A stretch of 64,000 nucleotides of DNA from an uncultured Ruminococcus sp. (GCA_900543145.1 UQPZ01000005.1:62001-126000), one strand, 5' to 3'. Counted from the stretch's first letter, positions 16,748 through 24,326 are shown. Program-made: numbers and translations. The notes: generated by a model not told the origin, from the letters alone.

Positions 16748-18576
16748 TGAATATGCACGAATTTTATATGGGAAAGGTTTTTAACGCCTACGATTATTTC
16801 GGAGCGCATAAGGAAAACGGAAAAATGATATTCAGGACTTTTGCACCGGCAGCAGCAGGAGTTTCTGTAATTGGCGAATTCAACGGCTGGAAAGAAGAGC
16901 CTATGAAAAATAACGGAGGAGTTTTCGAGCTTTGCTCAGAATCCGCCGATTTTGATCAAATGTACAAATACGTTATCTATTCGTCAGACGGAGAACGCAG
17001 GGAGCATTGTGATCCTTACGGCTTCGGAATGGAACTTCGTCCTGCATTCGCCTCAATAACCAGAGATCTGGACACATATCATTTTACAGATGAAAAATGG
17101 CTTGCTGAACGTGATAAAAATTACAACAAACCAATGAGTATTTATGAGGTGCATTTAGGCTCTTGGAAAACGAATCCCGATGATGAGAACGGCTGGTATA
17201 CCTATGATAAGATCGCAGATATGCTTATAGAGTACGCTGTTGAAAATCATTTTACACATCTTGAATTTCTGCCTCTAAGCGAACACCCTGCCGACCGCTC
17301 ATGGGGTTATCAAAATACAGGATTTTTCGCACCTACTTCACGCTACGGAACTGCGGCTCAGCTTATGGAGCTGGTTGACAAATGCCACAATGCAGGGATC
17401 GGCGTCATAATGGATTTTGTTCCGGTCCACTTTGCTCTCGACGGCTATGCCCTGGCAAAATACGACGGCTCATATCTTTACGAATACCCAAGCAGCGATG
17501 TTTCAATAAGTGAATGGGGGACCTGTAATTTTATACACTCTAGACGTGAGGTCTGCTGCTTTATTCAGTCCGCAGCTGATTACTGGCTTGAAAAATACCA
17601 CTTTGACGGGCTTCGTATGGACGCAATAAGCAGAGCCATCTACTGGCAGGGAGAGCCGGCAAGAGGCGTAAACGGAAATACTGTGGATTTCCTCAAATTC
17701 ATGAACAGCGGTTTAAAGCACCGTCACCCTACGGCAATGCTTATTGCCGAGGACTCTACCGCTTTTCCCAAGATAACCGCACCGGCTGAATACGGAGGTC
17801 TTGGCTTTGATTATAAATGGGATCTCGGTTTTATGAACGATACATTTGATTTTTTCCGTACTCCGCCCGACGAACGCCCTGCTCATTATCACAAGCTGAC
17901 CTTTTCTATGGCGTATTTTTATAACGAACTGTATCTTTTACCGTTTTCTCATGACGAAAACGTACACGGAAAGGCTACGGTAATACAGAAAATGTGGGGA
18001 GATTACGAGGATAAATTCAAGCAGGCGCGCGCTTTTTATATGTATGTTTTTACACACCCCGGCAAAAAGCTGAATTTTATGGGGGGAGAAATTGCCCAGT
18101 TCCGCGAATGGGACGAAACAAGGGAACAGGATTGGGATCTGCTAAAATATCCTGCTCACGACAGCTTTCACAAATACATAATAAAGCTGGGAGAAATCTA
18201 TAAATCTTATTCCTCGCTTTATGACGGCGATTATGATATGGCATCGTTTAAGTGGCTTATAGTTGATAAAGCGGAACAATGCCTTTACGCCTATGAGCGT
18301 ATTAACGGGAAAGAATCGGCAGTATGCTGCTTCAATTTCTCTGATAAGCCCCAGAAGGCTGTACTGTGTTTTGACGAATCGTTTTCACTTAAAGAACTGC
18401 TGAACAGCGACTGGGATATCTACGGCGGCACAACAGAAACTCCAAAACGCTCAGCTGCTTATAAAAGCTCTGATTTTGATGATAAACACTCTGTGGCATT
18501 GACACTTTCTGCATTCAGCGGAAGAATCTTTATAAAAACAAAAATTAAGGACAAGGATAAATATGTTAGAATATAA
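16747..18576 (+). CDS. glgB: 1,4-alpha-glucan branching enzyme
   Basis: The 609-residue enzyme has an N-terminal CBM48 domain (RTFAPAAAGVSVIGEFNGW), a GH13 barrel and a C-terminal beta domain. Catalytic residues are seen in GLRMDAIS (nucleophile Asp), LIAEDST (acid/base Glu) and FSHDENVH (transition-state Asp). It makes alpha-1,6 branches in glycogen in the cytoplasm. It is slightly shorter than most GlgB proteins. Its 3' end overlaps the first gene of the AT-rich accessory array by 14 bases, so the last residues (a Lys/Asp-rich tail) may have been replaced when that region arrived. No other glg genes are near. Confidence 0.94.
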   Translation: MNMHEFYMGKVFNAYDYFGAHKENGKMIFRTFAPAAAGVSVIGEFNGWKEEPMKNNGGVFELCSESADFDQMYKYVIYSSDGERREHCDPYGFGMELRPAFASITRDLDTYHFTDEKWLAERDKNYNKPMSIYEVHLGSWKTNPDDENGWYTYDKIADMLIEYAVENHFTHLEFLPLSEHPADRSWGYQNTGFFAPTSRYGTAAQLMELVDKCHNAGIGVIMDFVPVHFALDGYALAKYDGSYLYEYPSSDVSISEWGTCNFIHSRREVCCFIQSAADYWLEKYHFDGLRMDAISRAIYWQGEPARGVNGNTVDFLKFMNSGLKHRHPTAMLIAEDSTAFPKITAPAEYGGLGFDYKWDLGFMNDTFDFFRTPPDERPAHYHKLTFSMAYFYNELYLLPFSHDENVHGKATVIQKMWGDYEDKFKQARAFYMYVFTHPGKKLNFMGGEIAQFREWDETREQDWDLLKYPAHDSFHKYIIKLGEIYKSYSSLYDGDYDMASFKWLIVDKAEQCLYAYERINGKESAVCCFNFSDKPQKAVLCFDESFSLKELLNSDWDIYGGTTETPKRSAAYKSSDFDDKHSVALTLSAFSGRIFIKTKIKDKDKYVRI

Positions 18577-18940
18577 ATTGAGGATAGTAAAATTATATAA
18601 TGGTGAGGAATTTTTGACAATTGACTTTGAAAATGAAAAGTATGAAATACTATCTACATTTTTAGAGGATGATGTAACACCTTTTGAAGAATGGATAAAA
18701 GAGGACTTTGACGCTGTTTTAAGTGGACAAGCAGAATATCGTGAAAATAATGGCAATGTTTGCGGAGTGGAGATAACAGCAAGTACGACCAAGATATTCA
18801 ATAATTTAGCCGAGGACGGAATGGGAAACTGGTGCGAGGTAGACACAAAGGAACTGCGTCAATTGATAGACGAGTGGTGTGAAAAAGTCAGAGAATTTAA
18901 AGCGAAAAAGAAAAAAACTCATGAGAAAAACTCTGGTTGA
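18563..18940 (+). CDS. putative immunity protein, paralog 1 of 3
   Basis: This 125-residue protein is one of three paralogs in the array (others at 19945 and 20529). All share FEEWIKEDFD, GNVCGVEIT and the nearly invariant C-terminus with LAEDGMGNWCEVDTKEL and LIDEWCEKVREF. It is small, acidic, soluble and has no signal peptide. The setting beside orphan toxin C-termini suggests a cytoplasmic immunity protein of a polymorphic toxin system, but I cannot name a family. It has an AAGGA site and begins inside the glgB coding end. Its 3' part is repeated almost exactly in paralog 3. Confidence 0.7.
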   Translation: MLEYKLRIVKLYNGEEFLTIDFENEKYEILSTFLEDDVTPFEEWIKEDFDAVLSGQAEYRENNGNVCGVEITASTTKIFNNLAEDGMGNWCEVDTKELRQLIDEWCEKVREFKAKKKKTHEKNSG

Positions 18941-18948
18941 AGTATTTA
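18683..18948 (+). repeat. 266-bp repeat, copy 1
   Basis: This stretch recurs at 20658-20923 with only a few base changes and no indels. It covers the last two thirds of immunity paralog 1 and a few bases beyond its stop. Confidence 0.8.
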
Positions 18949-18990
18949 CACAGATGTAATTAGATACATATATGATTTGCGACAGACTAC

Positions 18991-19494
18991 ATGACATCGG
19001 AGCTTAACCTGAATCCGTCGCAGAGGATGATAACAGGAATAGCTTCCGGAGTGCTGATGGATTATGGTCTTAATAAGGCTGATAATTACTTTAATTGGTC
19101 GGGATTAAGACAGAAGAGTGATCTAAGTTATGTTGGTAAGACGGATGTAGACGATATAAATATAGCTGAGATGCCGGATGGGGTTAAGGATATACAGAGT
19201 ACAATAAAAGAAATAAATGATTATAAACCTCCTAAAGGTGGTGGAGGGATTACATCTATAATAAAAATTGATGAAATTAAATACACTTTTGGTCACGGTG
19301 GCAGACATCTTGAAGGAACTGGGTTATCAGTAGATGAAGTTAATAATGCTATCACGCAAGAACTATCTAAAAATCCATTAAATTGTGGACAGTTTTGTAA
19401 AAGACAATTTAATTTTAAGGATGTAACAATTGAATTTTCCGCATTTGGTGTTTCAGATAAAATAATTAATATCGGTACTTATTATATAAAATAA
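18991..19494 (+). CDS. orphan polymorphic-toxin C-terminal module
   Basis: The 167-residue product starts in the style of the tail of a large secreted toxin (NPSQRMITGIASGVLMDYGL) and ends in a compact domain with FGHGGRHLEG and a series of beta strands, which resembles RNase-type CdiA/polymorphic toxin tips. No ribosome site precedes the ATG, and only a few open codons extend upstream, so it looks like a displaced C-terminal cassette without its delivery part. The gene directly downstream has a strong ribosome site and would be its immunity. The toxin family is not identified. Confidence 0.55.
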   Translation: MTSELNLNPSQRMITGIASGVLMDYGLNKADNYFNWSGLRQKSDLSYVGKTDVDDINIAEMPDGVKDIQSTIKEINDYKPPKGGGGITSIIKIDEIKYTFGHGGRHLEGTGLSVDEVNNAITQELSKNPLNCGQFCKRQFNFKDVTIEFSAFGVSDKIINIGTYYIK

Positions 19495-19510
19495 TATAAG
19501 GGAGGATTAT

Positions 19511-19903
19511 ATGATAAATAACAAATTGTTAACAAACCAAGAGAAACATTGGCTTAGTTTTATGCAAACTGGTGACAAAGAAGTAGATAATATATTAGAG
19601 TTACAAATTAACAATGCAGTGATTAAGAGACATTATGATAAATATCTTATATTTATTAAATTTTCAATTCCTAGTAATATTCAAAAAATAAATATAGAAA
19701 ATGGAACCCCAATTGAATTAAGAGTATTCAGAGATTCAAAGCCACCTGTTCAAATGTTTCTGCATATAAAAGATAAATATATTACCGAATTAGAAATTTT
19801 CAGTGCAGATTCATCTGAGATTAGTGGATTGGACGCAATAAATAATTATAAATTATTTTTAGATATTAAAAGGTTAAATGAAAATGGAAATGTATCTAAA
19901 TAA
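19511..19903 (+). CDS. putative immunity protein of the orphan toxin
   Basis: The 130-residue protein follows the toxin-like module by 16 bp and has a perfect GGGAGGA ribosome site. It is soluble and mixed alpha/beta, unrelated in sequence to the three paralogs. It recalls proteins of the DUF6984 type (N-terminal EKHWLSFM then a Leu-rich helix and beta strands), but this is from memory and weak. Position and size support an immunity role. Its base composition is very AT-rich compared with glgB. Confidence 0.6.
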   Translation: MINNKLLTNQEKHWLSFMQTGDKEVDNILELQINNAVIKRHYDKYLIFIKFSIPSNIQKINIENGTPIELRVFRDSKPPVQMFLHIKDKYITELEIFSADSSEISGLDAINNYKLFLDIKRLNENGNVSK

Positions 19904-19944
19904 TAATGAAAAGATAATCTCAGCCTTTCCGGAAGGAGTAAAAT

Positions 19945-20319
19945 ATGAAATATCAAATTAAAGAATTATATTATAAGGGAAGATTAGATGATATTGTATT
20001 TATATTTGAGGATAAAAAATGTGAATTGCTAAGTACCTTTTTATCTTCAGACGTAACACCTTTTGAAGAATGGATAAAAGAAAATTTCGACATGGTAATA
20101 GAAGGAAAGGAGAGCAAGCGAGAAATAGCCGGTAATGTATGCGGAGTGGAAATAACTTTACAAAAAACAATGATCTATGATATGCTTGCCGAGGACGGAA
20201 TGGGAAACTGGTGCGAGGTAGACACAAAGGAACTGCGTCAATTGATAGACGAATGGTGTGAAAAAGTCAGAGAATTTAAAGCGAAAAAGAAAATTGAAAA
20301 CCAGTCAGACGCTGACTAA
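19945..20319 (+). CDS. putative immunity protein, paralog 2 of 3
   Basis: The 124-residue protein has a GGAAGGAG ribosome site. It is a diverged copy of the 18563 and 20529 products: the N-terminal two thirds differ at many positions, yet the last ~110 bp of the gene are nearly identical to theirs. This mosaic suggests gene conversion or recombination at a shared 3' end. A toxin remnant follows in the same frame right after its stop codon. Confidence 0.68.
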   Translation: MKYQIKELYYKGRLDDIVFIFEDKKCELLSTFLSSDVTPFEEWIKENFDMVIEGKESKREIAGNVCGVEITLQKTMIYDMLAEDGMGNWCEVDTKELRQLIDEWCEKVREFKAKKKIENQSDAD

Positions 20320-20523
20320 CTCTGTATACTAATACCTAAAAAAACAAATCAGAAAGACGTTTCACCTCAGGATGTAGTAAATGCAATAAATGAGGCGTAT
20401 GAAAATCGTATTTATTTAAGCGGAAATAAATATACAGGTATGACAAAAAGCGGAATGGAAATAGAAATGTTTTTAGATAAAAATAATAAAATTCTTTCTA
20501 CATATCCATTACTGGAGGATTAA
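20320..20523 (+). pseudogene. C-terminal remnant of an EndoU-like toxin
   Basis: The frame is open directly after the TAA of paralog 2 and encodes about 67 residues with no suitable start. The peptide includes DVVNAINEAYENRIYLSGNK, then GMTKSGMEIEMFLDK and NNKILSTYPLLED, which resembles the last strands of bacterial EndoU-type toxin domains (a hydrophobic GI.I pattern, then KI.TAYP). It has no N-terminal half, so it is a decayed or donor cassette. It ends 5 bases before the start of immunity paralog 3. Confidence 0.5.
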
Positions 20524-20528
20524 AAATT

Positions 20529-20915
20529 ATGTTAAAATATACTTTAAGAGTAGTAACGTTGAAAAATAAAACTATGAAAAAAGAACGGTTATTAATCGAT
20601 TTTGAAAATGAAAAATACGAAATGTTGTCTACATTTCTATCTTCTGAAGTTACACAATTTGAAGAATGGATAAAAGAGGACTTTGACGCTGTATTAAGTG
20701 GACAAGCAGAATATCGTGAAAATAATGGAAATGTATGCGGAGTGGAGATAACAGCAAGTACGACCAAGATATTCAATAATTTAGCCGAGGACGGAATGGG
20801 AAACTGGTGCGAGGTAGACACAAAGGAACTGCGTCAATTGATAGACGAGTGGTGTGAAAAAGTCAGAGAATTTAAAGCAGAAAAGAAAAAAACTCATGAG
20901 AAAAACTCTGATTGA
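20529..20915 (+). CDS. putative immunity protein, paralog 3 of 3
   Basis: The 128-residue protein is closest to paralog 1; their C-terminal ~80 residues are almost identical. The ribosome site GGAGGA lies within the end of the toxin remnant. The N-terminal 40 residues are different (extra KNKTMKKERL), consistent with recombination within the gene. Being directly behind the EndoU-like remnant it would be that toxin's immunity partner. Function is inferred from context only. Confidence 0.68.
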   Translation: MLKYTLRVVTLKNKTMKKERLLIDFENEKYEMLSTFLSSEVTQFEEWIKEDFDAVLSGQAEYRENNGNVCGVEITASTTKIFNNLAEDGMGNWCEVDTKELRQLIDEWCEKVREFKAEKKKTHEKNSD

Positions 20916-20923
20916 AGTATTTA
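20658..20923 (+). repeat. 266-bp repeat, copy 2
   Basis: Near-identical to 18683-18948. It ends at the stop codon of the converging HAD fragment, which marks a recombination joint. Confidence 0.8.
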
Positions 20924-21626
20924 AACCATTTCTCGCCAGTCGTGAATATGCAGATACTCAAAATCAATCTCTGTACCGTCGTTCTGATGAGCAAAAGGAT
21001 TTTCCTCATCGGTTGAGCCGTCATACAAAACTGGGAACATTCCGACACTATGCGCACCATTTACGTCTGCATACACGCTGTCGCCGCAAAACCACACTTT
21101 GTCAGCAGAAAGTCCAGCTTTTTTGAGTGCGATTTCAAACAAAATTGAATTAGGCTTACGAATAAAATAATCGCTTGAAGTCATAACAAACTCAAATTTA
21201 TTATTTGGCAATAGTCGGTTTAACCGCTTTGTGAGAGTTTCACCCGACCACCAAAGATTGCTGATAACTGCCGTTCTGATACCTTTTTCATTAAGATAGT
21301 CAATCAGTTTGTCAGCATCAGGCATAATCGTACCGATTGATGCACTATCCCAAAACACAGTTTCCATTTCCGTTGAAGTATGAGAAAACTCTATACCAAG
21401 ATAGTCATAAAGTGCCTTATTTGCAATCTGTCCACTGATTTCATATCCGTACTCACGCACTTTGGCAACATGCTCACCGTAGATAATCTCTGCTCCTTTT
21501 CTTATATCCTCAACGATACAATTATGAGGATTTTTTATAGCGAATTTTATAAGCTCCGCATTACCACGGTCAGAGGTCCAATCAGGCTCATATAAAAGTG
21601 TGTGTCCATAGTTAAAAAATAAGTCT
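20921..21626 (-). pseudogene. HAD hydrolase lacking start and nucleophile
   Basis: On the minus strand an open frame encodes a HAD hydrolase from DLFFNYGHTLLYEPDW through ISNLWWSGETL (motif II), IRKPN (Lys) and FCGDSVYADV (motif IV). Motif I normally reads FDYG; here the nucleophile Asp is Asn (AAC), and no start codon exists because a TAA lies just upstream. The first usable start (GTG, 21458-21460) would remove the whole N-terminus. It is therefore a disabled gene cut at its 5' end by a rearrangement near 21620-21630. Confidence 0.7.
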
Positions 21627-21891
21627 TGTTATAGCGTCAGCCGAGGAAGGCGTAGCAAAGCCCGGCAAGAGAATTTTTCTAAGAGCGTTGGATCGTGCGG
21701 AATGTATATCCGAAAATGCTTTTATGATTGGGGTCAGGCTTGACAATGATATTGAGCCTGCTAAAAAGCTTGGAATGAAAACTATATGGGTTAGACAAGG
21801 CTTCAGCGTATATCAACAGCCTATTAATGAATTTCAGAATGCGGATTATGTTGTGGAGAAATTGCAGGATATTTTGGAGGTGCTGAAATGA
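21616..21891 (+). pseudogene. C-terminal half of a second HAD hydrolase
   Basis: The open frame begins at a rearrangement joint and encodes VIASAEEGVAKPGKRIF, then MIGVRLDNDI and KKLGMKTIWVRQGFS, the last half of a HAD hydrolase. The usual Asp of MIGDRLDND is Val, so motif IV is damaged too. The matching N-terminal half lies inverted at 22225-22503. It overlaps the next gene by four bases (ATGA). Confidence 0.65.
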
Positions 21892-22166
21892 AGACACTTA
21901 CAATTTGCGGCAGTATGAGATTTAGTGATGAGATGAAAGATATAGCTTATTATCTTGAAACTGAGGATAATTGTGATATTTTACAATGCGTGTATTGCCC
22001 TGATAATATTAAGCCCAATGATGATGAATTGAAAACACTTGAAAAAGCTCATTATAGAAAGATTGATTTAAGTGATGGAATTTATGTTGTCAATATAGAA
22101 GGAAATCATATATCATTGTGGGGAGGTGCTATTATGACAAAACCCGAAATGTTATATATTGCATGA
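21888..22166 (+). CDS. small nucleoside deoxyribosyltransferase-like protein
   Basis: The 92-residue protein begins MKTLTICGSMRFSDEMKDIA and continues with HYRKIDLSDGIYVVNI, resembling small Rossmann-like proteins related to nucleoside 2-deoxyribosyltransferases (DUF4406-like). Relatives continue with a GYIG.S...EI.YA helix; here the sequence after VVNI is different, so the C-terminus is probably lost or replaced. It has a GGAGGTG ribosome site and starts within the stop of the HAD fragment, hinting at an old operon. Confidence 0.5.
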   Translation: MKTLTICGSMRFSDEMKDIAYYLETEDNCDILQCVYCPDNIKPNDDELKTLEKAHYRKIDLSDGIYVVNIEGNHISLWGGAIMTKPEMLYIA

Positions 22167-22224
22167 GTCCCCGGTTTTCAAGACGGGACTGCGTTCCTAA
22201 GCTCTGATTTGCAATTATGCCTAT

Positions 22225-22503
22225 CTAGCAGCCGTACTCCGATAAAGCCTTAAGAACACTTTCAGCTTTGGGATAGGGCTTTTCATCCTCTGTATGCCAA
22301 GGTGTTTTCGTAAGTCCGAAAAAATATATTGCTTCAATATCACCCTTGAGATTCTGTTTTGCAAAGAAAAAACGTTTCTCGTTGAACTGCTCAAAGGTAA
22401 TGTCCGTTTCTGTGATAGCATCTCTGATTCGGTGGTTATAACATTCTGTTTCGTCTATCAGCGCTGAGCCAACATCGAAGAACAGACATATGGATTCATT
22501 CAT
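22225..22503 (-). pseudogene. N-terminal half of a HAD hydrolase
   Basis: From an ATG at 22503 with a GGGAGGAATT ribosome site, 92 residues cover the HAD motif I (CLFFDVGSALIDE) and cap region (TPWHTEDEKPYPKAESVLKAL) and then stop after SEYGC, just where the core sheet should continue. The missing second half is very like the plus-strand fragment at 21616-21891. The two halves are in opposite orientation, with a DUF4406-like gene between. Confidence 0.65.
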
Positions 22504-22547
22504 TACAATTCCTCCCAAAAAACTATATTATATCAATTTAAATACAG

Positions 22548-22648
22548 CACATAACCCTGATATTTCAACACAAAACCATTCCTCATATAATATATCTAAT
22601 AATTTCATTTTGCCTTACTGATCCTTACTATAAAAACCCTCATATAAT
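22548..22648 (+). repeat. ~100-bp direct repeat, copy 1
   Basis: The sequence from CACATAACCCT to CCCTCATATAA recurs at 23452-23551 at roughly 90% identity, framing the flavin reductase gene. No open frame or terminator explains it. Confidence 0.75.
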
Positions 22649-22697
22649 TATCACAGAAAGCCTAAACGGAGCATCCGAATTCGGCTGCACTTTTATA

Positions 22698-22726
22698 TTG
22701 AACTTTTCCGAAAATTGTGGTATAAT
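22698..22726 (+). promoter_or_regulatory. promoter of the flavin reductase gene
   Basis: TTGAAC-N17-TATAAT, 33 bp ahead of the start. A related copy lies downstream of the gene at 23414. Confidence 0.7.
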
Positions 22727-22759
22727 ACCATTACGAAATCGTAAAAAGGAGAACAGCTC

Positions 22760-23356
22760 ATGCTCATAAACAGCAATAAAACAAATGTGAAAAACATAAA
22801 AAGGAAATCAATAGGCACTCACTTTTCAATGTGCGTCCAGCCTGCATTTATCATCGGAACAAACAATGAAGACGGAACATATAATTTTGCGCCTATTACT
22901 TGGGTAAGCGTTACAAATGAAAAAGATAATGATTATTTATTGGTTGTCAGTATGTTCGGAACAAAACGGACTAAACAAAATGTCATCAGAACAGGTAAGC
23001 TAAGCGTTAATTTAGTAAGTACAGATATGCTTGAACTTATGGATTATTTCGGAACACATCACGCTAAAGATGACAGCAAAGATAAATTTTCTTACAATGT
23101 TTGCAGTGGCGAAGTTCTAGATGTTCCTATTCTTGATGCAAGCCGTTGGATATATGAATGCGAGGTAATTAAATCTGTTGATACGGGAGAGTCAACCACA
23201 TTCTTCTGCAAGATTATGAATATTCAGGTTGATGAAAATATTATGCTCCGAGATATTTTTGATGTAGATTTAACTAAGCTTGACCCTGTTATTTATTCAG
23301 GAATGTATCACAGTATCGGTAAACTGCTGGGAAAAATCGGAGATTTTTCAAGATAA
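22760..23356 (+). CDS. flavin reductase-like FMN-binding protein
   Basis: The 198-residue protein has the split-barrel flavin reductase fold: NFAPITWVSV near residue 45, MFGTKRTKQNV, then NLVSTDMLELMDYFG and a C-terminal IYSGMYHSIGK segment. It likely binds FMN as a cytoplasmic dimer and reduces flavin or a small electron acceptor. It has a clear AAAGGAGA ribosome site and its own promoter. It is flanked by direct repeats with duplicated promoter sequence, suggesting arrival as a unit. Confidence 0.8.
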   Translation: MLINSNKTNVKNIKRKSIGTHFSMCVQPAFIIGTNNEDGTYNFAPITWVSVTNEKDNDYLLVVSMFGTKRTKQNVIRTGKLSVNLVSTDMLELMDYFGTHHAKDDSKDKFSYNVCSGEVLDVPILDASRWIYECEVIKSVDTGESTTFFCKIMNIQVDENIMLRDIFDVDLTKLDPVIYSGMYHSIGKLLGKIGDFSR

Positions 23357-23413
23357 TTGTAATATATGTATGATCCGCAACCGTGCAAATTCGATTGCGG
23401 CTATGCTTTTATG

Positions 23414-23442
23414 TTGAACTTTATTAAATTTTATGTTATAAT
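23414..23442 (+). promoter_or_regulatory. orphan promoter-like sequence
   Basis: TTGAAC-N17-TATAAT lies within sequence similar to the flavin reductase promoter (22682-22726), but no gene follows on this strand for almost 0.9 kb. Confidence 0.45.
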
Positions 23443-23451
23443 TGGAAACAA

Positions 23452-23551
23452 CACATAACCCTTATATTTCAACACAAAACCGTTTCTCATATAATATATC
23501 TAATAATTCCATTTTGCCTTACTGATCCTCACGCTAAAAACCCTCATATAA
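23452..23551 (+). repeat. ~100-bp direct repeat, copy 2
   Basis: Second copy of the 22548-22648 repeat. The rest of 23552-23735 contains two imperfect hairpins (23605-23663 and about 23696-23730) and no gene. Confidence 0.75.
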
Positions 23552-23737
23552 CATAAAATTTGCATTTAAGATGATCGACAATAGAGTAAATTATAATTTC
23601 TTCCGAAAACAGAAAAAAGTCATGTCCAAGGTAAATCAAAAATATCGGACAAGACCTGTTTTCGTATAAATCAAATTTTGTCTTATAATACAAAATGCCG
23701 AAAAACCTGCACCTACAGAATTTTTGGCATAAAAAGC

Positions 23738-23771
23738 AACGCAGTTTGAAAATTATGATTCAAACTGCGTT
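23738..23771 (-). terminator. terminator of the tRNA-Met/tRNA-Glu unit
   Basis: A perfect 13-bp stem with an 8-nt loop is followed, on the minus strand, by GCTTTTT. Confidence 0.75.
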
Positions 23772-23784
23772 AGGCTTTTCATTA

Positions 23785-23859
23785 TGGTGACCCGTACGGG
23801 AATCGAACCCATGATTCCGCCGTGAAAGGGCGGTGTCTTAACCGCTTGACCAACGGGCC
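23785..23859 (-). tRNA. tRNA-Glu (TTC)
   Basis: The 75-nt cloverleaf has acceptor GGCCCGT, anticodon loop CTTTCAC with anticodon TTC, T loop GGTTCGATTCC and an encoded CCA end. It is transcribed behind tRNA-Met. Confidence 0.95.
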
Positions 23860-23884
23860 TTGTGATATGAGAGCGTTGTATGAA

Positions 23885-23961
23885 TGGTAGCGGTAACTGG
23901 ATTTGAACCAGTGACACCCTGGGTATGAACCAAGTGCTCTAGCCAACTGAGCTATACCGCC
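23885..23961 (-). tRNA. tRNA-Met (CAT), probably elongator
   Basis: The 77-nt cloverleaf has acceptor GGCGGTA, anticodon loop TTCATAC (CAT) and encoded CCA. The first pair is a normal G-C, so it is not an initiator; an Ile2 tRNA with modified CAT cannot be excluded. Confidence 0.9.
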
Positions 23962-23990
23962 TTAACCGCAGCCCTCATAGCGACTTAATT

Positions 23991-24019
23991 ATTATACACT
24001 ATAAAATTGGGCTTGTCAA
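23991..24019 (-). promoter_or_regulatory. promoter of the tRNA-Met/tRNA-Glu unit
   Basis: TTGACA-N17-TATAAT on the minus strand, about 30 bp before the tRNA-Met 5' end. Confidence 0.8.
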
Positions 24020-24106
24020 CAGTTTTTTATAAAAAAAATGTTTTTTTAGCTTTTTTGTTTACTTGGCACAATTTCAAGGCACACCTATCAGCTGTTATTG
24101 TTTGCT

Positions 24107-24135
24107 GCGACAATATATTAATGCCCTAATATTAT
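24107..24135 (+). promoter_or_regulatory. probable promoter of the small heat-shock gene
   Basis: GCGACA and TATTAT are 17 bp apart, placing the start of transcription just before the CIRCE element. The -35 is imperfect. Confidence 0.45.
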
Positions 24136-24148
24136 ATAAGTTATTCCT

Positions 24149-24175
24149 TTAGCACTCTCGGCAGAAGAGTGCTAA
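24149..24175 (+). promoter_or_regulatory. CIRCE element (HrcA operator)
   Basis: TTAGCACTC-N9-GAGTGCTAA is a perfect match to the conserved inverted repeat bound by the heat-shock repressor HrcA. It lies about 150 bp before the hsp20 start, so the leader is long and includes a four-codon ORF at about 24259 with its own ribosome site. Confidence 0.92.
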
Positions 24176-24326
24176 TTTTCATCTGCTTTTCACAAAGTTA
24201 TGACACAAAAAACATAATACAGAACTATTATATAGATAACAAAAGAAAGGTGATACCAATGTATAATAGATAACACTTAAACCAAAATAAAATTATTAAT
24301 GTGTATTATAAGAAGGAGGAATTTAT

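Noticed and set aside
22166..22190. Hairpin with an anticodon-arm-like loop (CTTGAAA on the minus strand)
   Set aside because: The stem has a bulge and no acceptor, D or T arm can be formed around it, so it is not a tRNA; no T-run, so not a terminator.
23605..23730. Two imperfect hairpins between the flavin reductase repeats and tRNA-Glu
   Set aside because: Stems are interrupted and lack a clear T-run or neighbouring gene, so no function was assigned.
24259..24273. Four-codon ORF with a ribosome site in the hsp20 leader
   Set aside because: It is too short to call a gene; noted only as part of the leader.
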